From Crocinitomicaceae bacterium (GTDB taxonomy: Bacteria; Bacteroidota; Bacteroidia; Flavobacteriales_D; Parvicellaceae): DNA of 35,418 nt. Below, piece by piece: positions 26,283 through 33,913 of this stretch. The position numbers and the translations under genes are program-made. Numbering within the stretch: the stretch's first letter is position 1; each line of letters starts with the position of its first letter. The DNA lies in contig NZID01000075.1 of NCBI GenBank assembly GCA_002691605.1, forward strand, positions 1-35,418, given 5' to 3'. The notes beneath the pieces were generated by a model. That model made no database searches, was not told the DNA's origin, and saw only the letters and a program-made list of their open reading frames with translations.

Positions 26283-27479
26283 ATGGAAGTTCTTATAATC
26301 ATATTACTTATTACGCTTCTAGGGGCAGTAATTTTTTTTAATACTAGAAAGAAAGAAGACAATAATCCAATAGCATTAAATATAGAAGAAGAAAAATTTA
26401 AAATTACAGACTTAGAAAAAAAAGTAGCTGGTAAAGAAGTGGAGTTGAATACTCTGAAACAGAATATAGAAATTGCCAAAACTAAATTAAGTTCTTTCCA
26501 TCAGATTAAATTAGAAAATGCTCAGCTTCAAGAAAGATTAAAATTAATTGAATGGGAAAGAAATGATTTAAAAAATAAAAACACCAGACTTGTAAAAGAC
26601 GAAGAGACAAGAAATGAAATGCTCAGAAAATCTGTTGCTTCTTCTAATACACTACAGGAAAGTTTAGAAAAAGAAAGGCAGAGAATTATCGATGATAGGC
26701 TTAAAGAACAGGCCGTAAATTTAGCACAGCAAAAACAAACTTGGAGAGAACATGAGAAAGATGTTGAAAATCATATCCAACTTATTTGTCAAAATCATGT
26801 GATTAAATATGTAAGTCAGGAAGATTTCCCTCATTCCAGGAATAAGCCAGATAATGCCATAGAAATAATGGATCAACTTATTATATTCGATGCAAAAAGT
26901 CCTGCAAATGATGACCTAAATAACTTTTCAAAATACATCAAAATACAAACTGAAAGTTTAAAAAAGTATGCTAAACATGATGATGTAAAAAAAGATTTAT
27001 TTTTAGTAATACCCTCTAACACTTTGAGTGTCATTAAGAAGTTTTCTTATAATATTGGAGATTATAATGTATTTATTATTACTAAAGATGCCTTAGAACC
27101 TATTATACTAAGTCTTAAAAAAGTAGAGGAATACGAATTTGCTGAAACACTTAGTCCTGATCAAAGAGATAATGTTTGTAGAATAATTGGAAAATTTGCT
27201 CATACTACCAAAAGAAGGATTCAAATAGATCAGTTTTTTGCTGAAGAATTTTTAGATACATTACAAAAAGCTAAACAGCTTCCATCTGAAATTTTGGAAA
27301 GTGTTATTGCATTTGAAAATGCCGAAAAATTGAATCCGCCTGTAGAAAAGAGAAAAAAACCGATTATAACCAATGATCTAAAAGAAAAGTCTCTTCAGAT
27401 TAAAAAAGAAATTCAAATAAGAGAAATTCCAGAAATACAGGCAAATATTGAATTTATAGATGATGAAAAATCTGATTAA
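26283..27479 (+). CDS. RmuC-like protein (membrane-anchored coiled coil plus nuclease-like domain)
   Basis: A 398-residue protein. One N-terminal transmembrane helix (about 3-20) is followed by a long coiled coil (about 33-165) and a globular domain with DQLIIFDAKSP (Asp203, Lys205) and KKDLFLVIPSN. This layout and the D-x-K strand resemble RmuC, a protein that limits recombination between inverted repeats and has a PD-(D/E)xK-like core. The RmuC assignment is from architecture and a short motif, so a Bacteroidota-specific family is possible. The tail (about 340-398) is charged and probably disordered. It precedes umuDC on the same strand with a 148-bp gap, and DNA maintenance is consistent with that neighbour. 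Confidence 0.62.
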   Translation: MEVLIIILLITLLGAVIFFNTRKKEDNNPIALNIEEEKFKITDLEKKVAGKEVELNTLKQNIEIAKTKLSSFHQIKLENAQLQERLKLIEWERNDLKNKNTRLVKDEETRNEMLRKSVASSNTLQESLEKERQRIIDDRLKEQAVNLAQQKQTWREHEKDVENHIQLICQNHVIKYVSQEDFPHSRNKPDNAIEIMDQLIIFDAKSPANDDLNNFSKYIKIQTESLKKYAKHDDVKKDLFLVIPSNTLSVIKKFSYNIGDYNVFIITKDALEPIILSLKKVEEYEFAETLSPDQRDNVCRIIGKFAHTTKRRIQIDQFFAEEFLDTLQKAKQLPSEILESVIAFENAEKLNPPVEKRKKPIITNDLKEKSLQIKKEIQIREIPEIQANIEFIDDEKSD

Positions 27480-27627
27480 CTCCATTTTAATATTTATACT
27501 TCCACAGTTCACCACCACGTATTCACTGGATACTCATAGACAATTTGTTTATAAAAATGAATCAACTAATTTCTTTTTTTGTGAGGAAAAAATGAAATTG
27601 TAAAAAATTCAAAAATCTGCTATTAAA
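27480..27627. other. Intergenic region before umuD, probable promoter region
   Basis: This 148-bp AT-rich stretch has no open frame of note. I expect the umuDC promoter here. No convincing LexA-type palindrome was seen by eye. Confidence 0.4.
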
Positions 27628-28077
27628 TTGAAAAAATTAAAGCGCATACACACTGGTGAAGAACTAAGCTTTTATTCTATGGATGAAAAAGTACTTGATA
27701 TACCTTTTTATCAATCTAATGTCCCTGCCGGATTTCCATCGCCAGCTGAGGATTTTATGGATTTAGACCTTAACCTTCAAGAATACTTAGTACAGCATCC
27801 ATCTGCGACATTTTGTGTCCGTGTAACAGGCGACTCCATGCAAAATGCTGGAATTTATAGTGGAGATGTAATGGTGGTAGATAGAGCCCTAGAACCTCAA
27901 AATAATACAATAGTCTTAGCAATATTAGATGGAGAATTTACAGTAAAAAGAATTCAAAAAAAAGGCCAGGAGTTGTATCTGAAACCCGAAAATTCTAAAT
28001 TTAAACCGATTCAAATTACTGAAGAAATGAATTTTCAAGTTTGGGGTGTAGTAACCCATATAATACATAAAATATGA
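27628..28077 (+). CDS. umuD: UmuD-like S24 autoprotease, translesion polymerase subunit
   Basis: A 149-residue LexA/UmuD-type protein. The autocleavage site is Ala34-Gly35 in [12 protein letters not shown], the catalytic Ser70 lies in [10 protein letters not shown] and the Lys107 general base in GEFTVKRI. After RecA-stimulated self-cleavage it would form polymerase V with UmuC. No DNA-binding domain is present, which separates it from LexA. The start is TTG 27628: an in-frame stop lies 27 bases upstream and no ATG is available in between. It overlaps umuC by ATGA (28074-28077), so the pair is translationally coupled. Confidence 0.93.
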   Translation: MKKLKRIHTGEELSFYSMDEKVLDIPFYQSNVPAGFPSPAEDFMDLDLNLQEYLVQHPSATFCVRVTGDSMQNAGIYSGDVMVVDRALEPQNNTIVLAILDGEFTVKRIQKKGQELYLKPENSKFKPIQITEEMNFQVWGVVTHIIHKI

Positions 28078-29327
28078 TCGCACTAGTAGATTGTAATAAT
28101 TTCTATGCCTCTTGTGAGCGGGTATTTCAACCTCAGCTCGAAAAGCAACCTATTGTCGTACTCTCTAATAATGATGGCTGTGTAATAGCCAGAAGCAACG
28201 AAGCAAAAGCATTGGGTATTAAAATGGGGGCACCTGCTTTCAAAATGAAAACTATTTTTGATCATTATAAAGTACATGTATTTTCTTCTAATTTCGCTTT
28301 GTATGGAGACTTATCTCGAAGAGTAATGCAAATACTAGATGAAGGTAGTCCAGCCATAGAAATTTATTCTATAGACGAGGCTTTTTTAGATTTAAATGGG
28401 ATAAATAAACTTAATCAGTTTGCTATTAACTTAAGAACGAAAGTAGGCAAGTGGACAGGTATTCCTGTATCCATAGGTATGGCTCCTACTAAAACTCTAG
28501 CTAAAGTAGCCAACAAAATAGCTAAAAAGCACACTCAAAATGGTGTTTTTTTGATGAGAAAAGAAACAACGATTTACCAAGTTTTAAAATATATACCCGT
28601 TAGTGATCTTTGGGGGATAGGCAGGCAATACGGTAAATTTTTATCTAGAAATGGCTTTAATACTGCGTGGGACTTGGTAAATGCTAATGAATCATGGATA
28701 AAAAGTAATATGAGTGTCAACGGATTAAGAATGGTTAAAGAATTAAAAGGCATTCCATGTTATTTTTTAGAACATCAGCCACCAAGAAAAAAAAATATTT
28801 GTACTTCCAGATCATTTGGTATGGATGTGATCCACCTTCAGGAGCTGGGAGAAGCAGTAGCTTCTTACGCTTCAACATGTGCGATGAAATTAAGACAAGA
28901 GAAAAGTTTAACTTCGTCGATTTTGGTATTTATCAAAACCAATCCTTTTAAAAACGCTGACCATCAGTACAATCCTTGTCAAAAAATAATTTTAGATGTT
29001 CCCAGCAATGATAGTATGGAAATTACTAAGCAAGCCTTAACAGCTTTAAAAAATATATACAAGAAAGGTTTTAGTTATAAAAAAGCAGGTGTTATTGTAG
29101 GAGATATTGTTCCTCAAAACTCCCAACAGCTGAGTCTTTTTGATAACAAAGATTCTTTTAAAATAAAAAATATAATGTCTGCCGTAGATCACATCAATCA
29201 AAAAATGGGAAGAAACAAAATTAGATTAGCAGTTCAAGGTTTTGATAGAAAATGGCGATTAAAACAAGAAAAATTATCCCCCTGTTACACAACAAGGTTT
29301 AGCGATGTTTTAGAGGTTAAAGTTTAA
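28074..29327 (+). CDS. umuC: UmuC-like Y-family DNA polymerase
   Basis: A 417-residue Y-family polymerase of the UmuC branch, full length. Motifs include [20 protein letters not shown] with Asp6, [19 protein letters not shown], the catalytic SIDEAFLDL (Asp-Glu near 101-102), the [19 protein letters not shown] helix and the little-finger domain. A QLSLFD motif (about 359-364) matches the beta-clamp-binding consensus. Acting with UmuD', it copies damaged templates with low fidelity. The ATGA overlap with umuD sets the start. It is likely to be damage-inducible, but no operator was identified. Confidence 0.94.
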   Translation: MIALVDCNNFYASCERVFQPQLEKQPIVVLSNNDGCVIARSNEAKALGIKMGAPAFKMKTIFDHYKVHVFSSNFALYGDLSRRVMQILDEGSPAIEIYSIDEAFLDLNGINKLNQFAINLRTKVGKWTGIPVSIGMAPTKTLAKVANKIAKKHTQNGVFLMRKETTIYQVLKYIPVSDLWGIGRQYGKFLSRNGFNTAWDLVNANESWIKSNMSVNGLRMVKELKGIPCYFLEHQPPRKKNICTSRSFGMDVIHLQELGEAVASYASTCAMKLRQEKSLTSSILVFIKTNPFKNADHQYNPCQKIILDVPSNDSMEITKQALTALKNIYKKGFSYKKAGVIVGDIVPQNSQQLSLFDNKDSFKIKNIMSAVDHINQKMGRNKIRLAVQGFDRKWRLKQEKLSPCYTTRFSDVLEVKV

Positions 29328-29463
29328 AATTGTTATGAAAATATTCATATTTAGAGAGAGTTCACTCTATAAATTCTATTGTTGAAAATTTTTTTAAAAA
29401 CTTCTTAAATTAATTTCTAATTACTTAAAACTTCTATTTATTTTAGGTTTAAATATTATAATT
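29328..29463. other. AT-rich intergenic region after umuC
   Basis: This 136-bp stretch contains a short imperfect hairpin (AGAGT TC ACTCT near 29360) and then a poly-T/A region. It could hold the end of the umuDC transcript and the promoter of the 55-residue gene. No clear consensus promoter was seen. Confidence 0.3.
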
Positions 29464-29631
29464 ATGGAATCAGGAGAATTAACTACGCAAATAGAATCTT
29501 TAAAAACAAAATTAACCGGAAATATGATGGAAGATATGGAGATTCGAGATCAAATCCATAATTTAGAAATGAAGTTAAAAGGGGTAAAACCAGAAGATTC
29601 TCATTTTGATTGTATAGGATGCGGTTCGTAA
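29464..29631 (+). CDS. Small 55-residue protein with C-terminal CxxC motif
   Basis: A 55-residue open frame from ATG 29464 to TAA 29631. Most of it is predicted helix or coiled coil (about 4-40, many Glu, Lys and Leu at heptad-like spacing: QIESLKTKLTG, EDMEIRDQIHNLEMKLKG). It ends in DSHFDCIGCGS with Cys50 and Cys53, a possible metal or redox site at the extreme C-terminus. I believe similar short proteins with this ending occur in other Bacteroidota, but I cannot verify it here. It has no signal peptide. It stands alone 136 bp after umuC. The function is unknown; the balanced codon use and specific motif argue that it is a real gene. Confidence 0.75.
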   Translation: MESGELTTQIESLKTKLTGNMMEDMEIRDQIHNLEMKLKGVKPEDSHFDCIGCGS

Positions 29632-29654
29632 TTACTCTCAGATTTCATTTAGAA

Positions 29655-29681
29655 TTTCTTAACTAAGTCAACTTTTTCTTA
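29655..29681 (+). repeat. Direct repeat copy A, promoter-like element
   Basis: Its core ACTAAGTCAACT (29662-29673) is repeated at 30039-30050 and less exactly at 30604-30615. The flanks TTTCTTA and TTTTTCTTA are also shared with copy B. It ends in TTACTTTG, near a -7 consensus, 23 bases before the next possible start, so it may be part of a promoter. Confidence 0.5.
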
Positions 29682-29703
29682 CTTTGATGTCCAAATATTA
29701 AAT

Positions 29704-30039
29704 GTGTCTAATAAATATTTAAAAATGGAAAAATTTAATTTTACTGAATCTGATAAAGTGTATTTATGGGAACAAATAGAGAAATGGGATTTCTTTCAGG
29801 ATTCTGATAATTTAGGTGAACTAATAATAGTTACAGTCCCAGAATTTGATATTCCTGAATTAGGAAATTGGCAATTCCAATTGAGTTTAACTAAAGACAA
29901 TGCTAAAGATTTTGAAATTCGAAGTGGATTAAGTAATGAGTAATTATTTTTTCCAAGTTCTGATGAACTAACTGTCGCTGTTTACACTGAAAGCTGGGAT
30001 TTTGTTACAGATTTCACTTCCGCCCCTTTACTTTCTTAA
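29704..30039 (+). pseudogene. Small unknown gene interrupted by an in-frame TAA
   Basis: The frame encodes 79 residues to TAA 29941-29943. It then continues open for 31 more codons to TAA 30037-30039, reading LFFPSSDELTVAVYTESWDF and on, which looks like normal protein. The whole would be about 112 residues, or 105 from the second Met at 29725 (MEKFNFTESDKVYLWEQ). It is acidic and rich in Trp and aromatic residues, with no signal peptide or membrane segment. The family was not recognised. The 79-residue product may be the real one and the extension chance, but 31 codons of sensible composition in an AT-rich region make a premature stop more likely. It follows repeat A and ends inside repeat B. 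Confidence 0.5.
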
Positions 30040-30060
30040 TTAAGTTAACTTTTTTCTATA
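30032..30060 (+). repeat. Direct repeat copy B, promoter-like element
   Basis: It matches copy A over about 27 positions with a few substitutions and two single-base insertions. The core is ATTAAGTTAACT, containing the perfect 10-bp palindrome AAGTTAACTT (30042-30051). It ends in TATATTCA, at the place where copy A has a -7-like box, 25 bases before the 153-residue gene. Confidence 0.5.
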
Positions 30061-30084
30061 TTCATAGTTGACTAAAATTAAAAT

Positions 30085-30546
30085 ATGAAATTATCTGGAT
30101 ACCGTTTAGTTGGACGTCAAAATGCTCCAAAAGGATTTAAAAAACAAAATATCTTGTTAAGTCTTGTCTTAGATTCTAACGATTCTTTTACATTGTTTGG
30201 AAAATATAACTTAAAAGATATTCCATACGAATCAAAACCAAATACAAAAGGAGAAAAATATCATAACTTATATGTTAGCCCAACATTAAATAAATTTATG
30301 CTTGGAGATGATTTAAATAATTTTAAGCAATTTGTATATTTTGATTTTATACACTTTGGAACAGATGTACACTGTGAAAATCCTAAACTTATATTAACTG
30401 ATGAAGAGTTACAAAAAAAATTATATTTAGATTGGAAAAAATTAAAGACAGCAAGTCATCACTCAGAGTGTATCATTGATAACTCTGACTCAAATTGTGA
30501 GTTGTTAGATTTCTTAAAGTTTAAAGTTTGCTCAATCATAAGGTGA
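30085..30546 (+). CDS. Unknown 153-residue protein
   Basis: The open frame starts with ATG 30085 (MKLSGYRLVGRQNAPKGFKKQNI) and ends at TGA 30546. No family was recognised. It is basic and rich in Lys, Asp and aromatic residues, and contains four Cys (in DVHCENP, HSECIID, SNCELL and KVCSII) without obvious metal-site spacing. The N-terminus looks like mixed beta strands (LSLVLDSNDSFTLFGKYNL), with no signal peptide or transmembrane helix. Its own upstream element (repeat B) and a hairpin just after the stop suggest a monocistronic gene. It sits in the low-density stretch between umuDC and mnmE and may be accessory. Confidence 0.65.
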   Translation: MKLSGYRLVGRQNAPKGFKKQNILLSLVLDSNDSFTLFGKYNLKDIPYESKPNTKGEKYHNLYVSPTLNKFMLGDDLNNFKQFVYFDFIHFGTDVHCENPKLILTDEELQKKLYLDWKKLKTASHHSECIIDNSDSNCELLDFLKFKVCSIIR

Positions 30547-30549
30547 AAA

Positions 30550-30570
30550 AAAATGATAAATCATCATTTT
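30550..30570. terminator. Hairpin, possible bidirectional terminator
   Basis: AAAATGAT and ATCATTTT form 8-bp arms around a five-base loop directly after the 153-residue gene, with A residues before and T residues at the end. The stem is AT-only and therefore weak. The position between convergent genes fits a terminator. Confidence 0.4.
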
Positions 30571-30822
30571 CTAAATAATTAATATTCCAATCGAGTATTG
30601 CCCATTAAGTTAAGTAAAGATTTTTAATTAAGCATTCATCTTTTATTTTGCTGTTACTAAGTTTAAAATTTTATACCTCGTTGATTAAAGGTATAAATAA
30701 GGTGCAAATTTGTACCTATTATCGAAAAATAACACAAACTAATTATAAAATAACAGTATCATTATTTAATAGTTATAAATTAAATATTTACAATGTTTTT
30801 GTGGTAGTTTGTTTTGTATTGG
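30571..30822. other. Non-coding region between convergent genes, with degenerate repeat copy C
   Basis: It contains ATTAAGTTAAGT at 30604-30615, which matches the core of repeat B in 11 of 12 positions, then AT-rich sequence. A 65-codon plus-strand frame at 30648-30845 is Ile/Tyr/Val-rich low-complexity sequence running into mnmE and is not credible as a gene. A short imperfect repeat, GGTATAAATAAGGTGCAAATTTGTACC region (about 30690-30716), could fold. Nothing else was recognised. Confidence 0.4.
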
Positions 30823-32184
30823 TTACTTTCCAATACAAAAATTAGCAAAAATATTTCCTAAAAGTTCATCACTAGAAATATCCCCAGTTATGGTTCCAAT
30901 GTGCTGTAAAACCTGTCTAATATCCATTGCAATTAAATCTCCAGGAATATTATTGGATAATCCTTTTTGAACTTTTAAAAGTTCTTTGTAAGCGAGTTCT
31001 AATGCCTCAAAGTGTCTCATATTACTTATTACTACGCTTTCATTTTGTACATTATTTTTAACAAATAACTCATATATAAGACTTTTTATTTCTTTTAAAT
31101 TATTGTTTTTAATCAAAGAAGTGGGAAAGTGGTCTTCAGAAATTTCCTTGTAATTTTTTACCAGATCAATCTTATTGGCAATGACCAGACAAGGAACTTT
31201 ATTCTTAATGTATTTACTCAGATCATTATCTACCTCATTTTTGGATAATAAGGAACTATCATAAATATAAATGACAATAGATGATTGGTTAATTTTATCT
31301 AAAGTTTTTTGAACACCTATTTTTTCAATTTCATCTTTTGTATTTCTAATCCCAGCAGTATCTACCAATCTAAAATCAATACCATTTATCGTAATTATCT
31401 CCTCAATTGTATCTCTAGTAGTTCCTGCTATAGAAGAAACTATAGCTCTGTTTTCATTAAGAATGTTGTTAAGTAAAGTCGATTTACCAGCATTAGGTCT
31501 GCCAGCAATTACGGTAGTGACTCCATTTTTTATGGCATTTCCATATTGGAAAGATTTTTTTAGTTGGACTATATGATTAATTAAATACTGAATTAGTTCA
31601 TTTAAATGTTTTCTATCTGCAAATTCCACATCTTCTTCAGAAAAATCTAATTCAAGTTCAATAAGTGAGGCAAATTCAATAAGCTTATTTCTTAAAGTTT
31701 TAAGTTCAGATGAAATACCTCCTTTTAACTGCTTTATGGCAATTTCGTGAGCAGCTTTGGACTTAGAATTGATTAAATCTGCTATAGCTTCAGTCTGACT
31801 TAGGTCTAATTTACCATTTAAAAATGCTCGTTTAGAAAATTCTCCTGGTAGTGCAAGTCTAGCGCCATTTTTAATTAATAATTGAAGAATTTTTTGTTGT
31901 ATAAATGAAGATCCGTGACAATTTATTTCTACAATGTTTTCTCCTGTAAATGATTGTGGATTTTTAAAAATAGTAATAATAACGTCATCAATTATTTGAT
32001 CATTTTCTATAATTTCCCCATAAATAACTTGATATCCTTTTACCTTATTCAGTGATTTGGAAAATATTTTTTCCGCTATTGAAAAAGCTTCTAATCCAGA
32101 AATTCTAATTATAGATATTCCTCCAACTCCTGGTGGACTTGAAATAGCACAAATAGTATCAAAATTTTTAGAAACTGTATTCAT
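30823..32184 (-). CDS. mnmE: tRNA uridine-5-carboxymethylaminomethyl modification GTPase MnmE
   Basis: A 453-residue protein of normal length. The N-terminal formyl-THF-binding domain (TICAISSPPGVGGISIIRISG) is followed by a helical domain with an inserted G domain. The GTP motifs are G1 GRPNAGKST (228-236), GTTRDT, DTAG and NKID, and the protein ends with the redox CIGK motif (Cys450). With MnmG it installs the cmnm5 group on wobble U34 of certain tRNAs. The start ATG 32184 gives the conserved N-terminus. It is transcribed away from the MORN gene. A perfect TATATTTG box lies only four bases before the ATG, implying a very short or absent leader. Confidence 0.96.
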   Translation of the reverse strand: MNTVSKNFDTICAISSPPGVGGISIIRISGLEAFSIAEKIFSKSLNKVKGYQVIYGEIIENDQIIDDVIITIFKNPQSFTGENIVEINCHGSSFIQQKILQLLIKNGARLALPGEFSKRAFLNGKLDLSQTEAIADLINSKSKAAHEIAIKQLKGGISSELKTLRNKLIEFASLIELELDFSEEDVEFADRKHLNELIQYLINHIVQLKKSFQYGNAIKNGVTTVIAGRPNAGKSTLLNNILNENRAIVSSIAGTTRDTIEEIITINGIDFRLVDTAGIRNTKDEIEKIGVQKTLDKINQSSIVIYIYDSSLLSKNEVDNDLSKYIKNKVPCLVIANKIDLVKNYKEISEDHFPTSLIKNNNLKEIKSLIYELFVKNNVQNESVVISNMRHFEALELAYKELLKVQKGLSNNIPGDLIAMDIRQVLQHIGTITGDISSDELLGNIFANFCIGK

Positions 32185-32188
32185 CTCA

Positions 32189-32196
32189 CAAATATA
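32189..32196 (-). promoter_or_regulatory. -7 promoter box of mnmE
   Basis: TATATTTG on the minus strand matches TAnnTTTG exactly and ends four bases before the mnmE ATG, so transcription would begin at or almost at the start codon. Confidence 0.4.
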
Positions 32197-32243
32197 TGTT
32201 GCTTTTTATCGTATTTAATTAGATAAACCACTAATTTTAAAAT

Positions 32244-33308
32244 ATGAAATATAGATTACTATTTCTCATTTCTTTATCTTTTTTAAAGATCAATGCCCAA
32301 GGCGAACCAAAATTCACCATAAAAGGAGCTAAAAAAGTTGAAGACCAAGGTTATGTTTCTAAAAGAAAAGCTCTAGATTGTAATAAAGATTTGGAATGGT
32401 ACCAAGGAAGTCCAGTGGTGTATCATAAAAAATCTGGGAAACCTTTCACAGGTACATGTGTTGCCTATTATGACAATAGAAAGCTTGAAAGAAAAACCAA
32501 TTTTATTTTGGGTAAAGAAAATGGAGAATGTTTTACCTATTACAAAAATGGTAATGTTAAAGTAAAATCTATTTATGTAGAGGGAATTGAAAATGGTACT
32601 TGGGGTTACTGGTACGAAAATGGTCAAGTTGCTTGGGGAAACACGTATGAAATGGGTGAAAAGCAAGGGGAATGGCTTTATTTTTTTGAAAATGGAAAGC
32701 CTTCTAAAACTTTAAATTATGATCACGGTGTCTTAGATGGTTCTCAATCTTATTATTATAAAAGTGGTAAGCCAAAAAAAATCATCAACTATAAAAATGG
32801 AGAATTCAATGGGAGTTACACTACCTATTATGAAGATAGTATAGTTAAAATGTCAAAATTTTTTAAAAACGGTATTATAGATGGTGATGAACTATATTAC
32901 CATGATAATGGAAAATTAGCTTTCGAAAAACACTGGAACGAGGGTATAGAAAAAGGAAAGTGGGATTACTTTTATTCAAATGGACAAATCAAAAAAACTG
33001 GACAATGGAAAGACGGTCTCAAGGACGGAAAATGGGAACATTATTTAGAAAATGGAAATAAAACAGATTTTGTATTATTTAGTAAGGGTAGAGTATGGAT
33101 GGTTTTAGAGTTTGATAGATTTGGTGTTGTTAAAAGTCATGATGAGGAAATCAAGTTTAACGAGATGCTCAAAAATAAATCATCAATAGAAGCTAGTGAA
33201 ACCAGAAAAGGCAGAAGAAAATTAAAAAAACAAAAAGCTAAAGAGAAAAAAAAGCAAAATAAAATTAAAAAACAAAAGGGTGACAAAAAGAAAAGTGAGT
33301 CAAAATAG
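32244..33308 (+). CDS. Exported MORN-repeat (YwqK-like) protein with Lys-rich tail
   Basis: A 354-residue protein with a signal peptide (MKYRLLFLISLSFLKINAQG). From about residue 65 to 280 it is an array of roughly nine MORN-type repeats of 23-24 residues, each around a Y/W-Y-x-N/S-G-x core such as YYKNGNVKVKSIYVEGIENG and YWYENGQVAWGNTYEMGEKQG. Such proteins are common in Bacteroidota and often named YwqK-like antitoxin after a domain, but there is no partner toxin here and that label should not be taken as function. The C-terminus (about 320-354) is almost only Lys, Arg, Gln and Glu and is probably disordered. The queE start lies inside the end of the gene. Confidence 0.85.
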   Translation: MKYRLLFLISLSFLKINAQGEPKFTIKGAKKVEDQGYVSKRKALDCNKDLEWYQGSPVVYHKKSGKPFTGTCVAYYDNRKLERKTNFILGKENGECFTYYKNGNVKVKSIYVEGIENGTWGYWYENGQVAWGNTYEMGEKQGEWLYFFENGKPSKTLNYDHGVLDGSQSYYYKSGKPKKIINYKNGEFNGSYTTYYEDSIVKMSKFFKNGIIDGDELYYHDNGKLAFEKHWNEGIEKGKWDYFYSNGQIKKTGQWKDGLKDGKWEHYLENGNKTDFVLFSKGRVWMVLEFDRFGVVKSHDEEIKFNEMLKNKSSIEASETRKGRRKLKKQKAKEKKKQNKIKKQKGDKKKSESK

Positions 33309-33912
33309 CTCTTCAAAATTTCCATTAATGGAACTTTTTCATACTTTACAAGGGGAAGGTTTTCACACTGGTAAATCTGCTGTATTTATTAGATTAGCAG
33401 GTTGTGATGTCGGTTGTATTTGGTGTGATGTCAAGGAAAGCTGGGATGCAAATGAACATCCTGAAGTTTCAGAAAATTATATCGTAGATCAGGTACTAAG
33501 TTACAATACGAAATTTGCGGTAATAACAGGTGGAGAACCTACATTATACAACCTTACTAGTTTAGTAAATAAGTTAAAGCAAAATAACGTATATACTGCT
33601 ATTGAAACAGCTGGAACGAATCATTTTTCGGATAATTTAGATTGGATATGTTTCAGTCCTAAAAAGTTTAAAAATCCTAAAGAATCCATTTATAAACTAG
33701 CAGATGAATTAAAAGTCGTTATATACCATCCAAGTGATTTAGAATGGGCACTAGAACATCAAAAAAAAATATCAAATAAAGAATGTCAATTATATATTCA
33801 ACCTGAATGGTCTAAAATGGACACTCGCATGCCTTTAATTATAAATTTTTTAAAAGAAAATCCCAAATGGAGACTTTCAGTTCAAACTCATAAATTTTTA
33901 AATATTCCCTAA
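33280..33912 (+). CDS. queE: 7-carboxy-7-deazaguanine synthase
   Basis: A 210-residue radical-SAM enzyme that makes 7-carboxy-7-deazaguanine from carboxytetrahydropterin in queuosine synthesis. The iron-sulfur motif is GCDVGCIWCDVKESWD, with CxxxCxxC at Cys42, Cys46 and Cys49. LMELFHTLQGEGFHTG precedes it, and ITGGEPTLYNL and AIETAGTNH follow. The start is uncertain: GTG 33280, GTG 33295 or ATG 33328 are in frame. The last begins right at the conserved LMELF region, so one of the GTGs is likelier. The overlap with the MORN gene (29 or 14 bp) implies coupling. Other queuosine genes are not in the window. Confidence 0.92.
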   Translation: MTKRKVSQNSSSKFPLMELFHTLQGEGFHTGKSAVFIRLAGCDVGCIWCDVKESWDANEHPEVSENYIVDQVLSYNTKFAVITGGEPTLYNLTSLVNKLKQNNVYTAIETAGTNHFSDNLDWICFSPKKFKNPKESIYKLADELKVVIYHPSDLEWALEHQKKISNKECQLYIQPEWSKMDTRMPLIINFLKENPKWRLSVQTHKFLNIP

Positions 33913-33913
33913 A

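Noticed and set aside
29655-30615. Integron attC sites
   Set aside because: GTTAAGT at copy C fits GTTRRRY, but no matching upstream RYYYAAC arm, no long imperfect hairpin and no integrase were found.
30648-30845. 65-codon plus-strand frame overlapping the end of mnmE
   Set aside because: Low-complexity Ile/Val/Tyr-rich translation, no motif, antisense overlap with a firm gene.
32244-33308. Toxin-antitoxin system from the YwqK-like annotation of the MORN protein
   Set aside because: It has a signal peptide and no toxin gene beside it; the label comes from domain naming.
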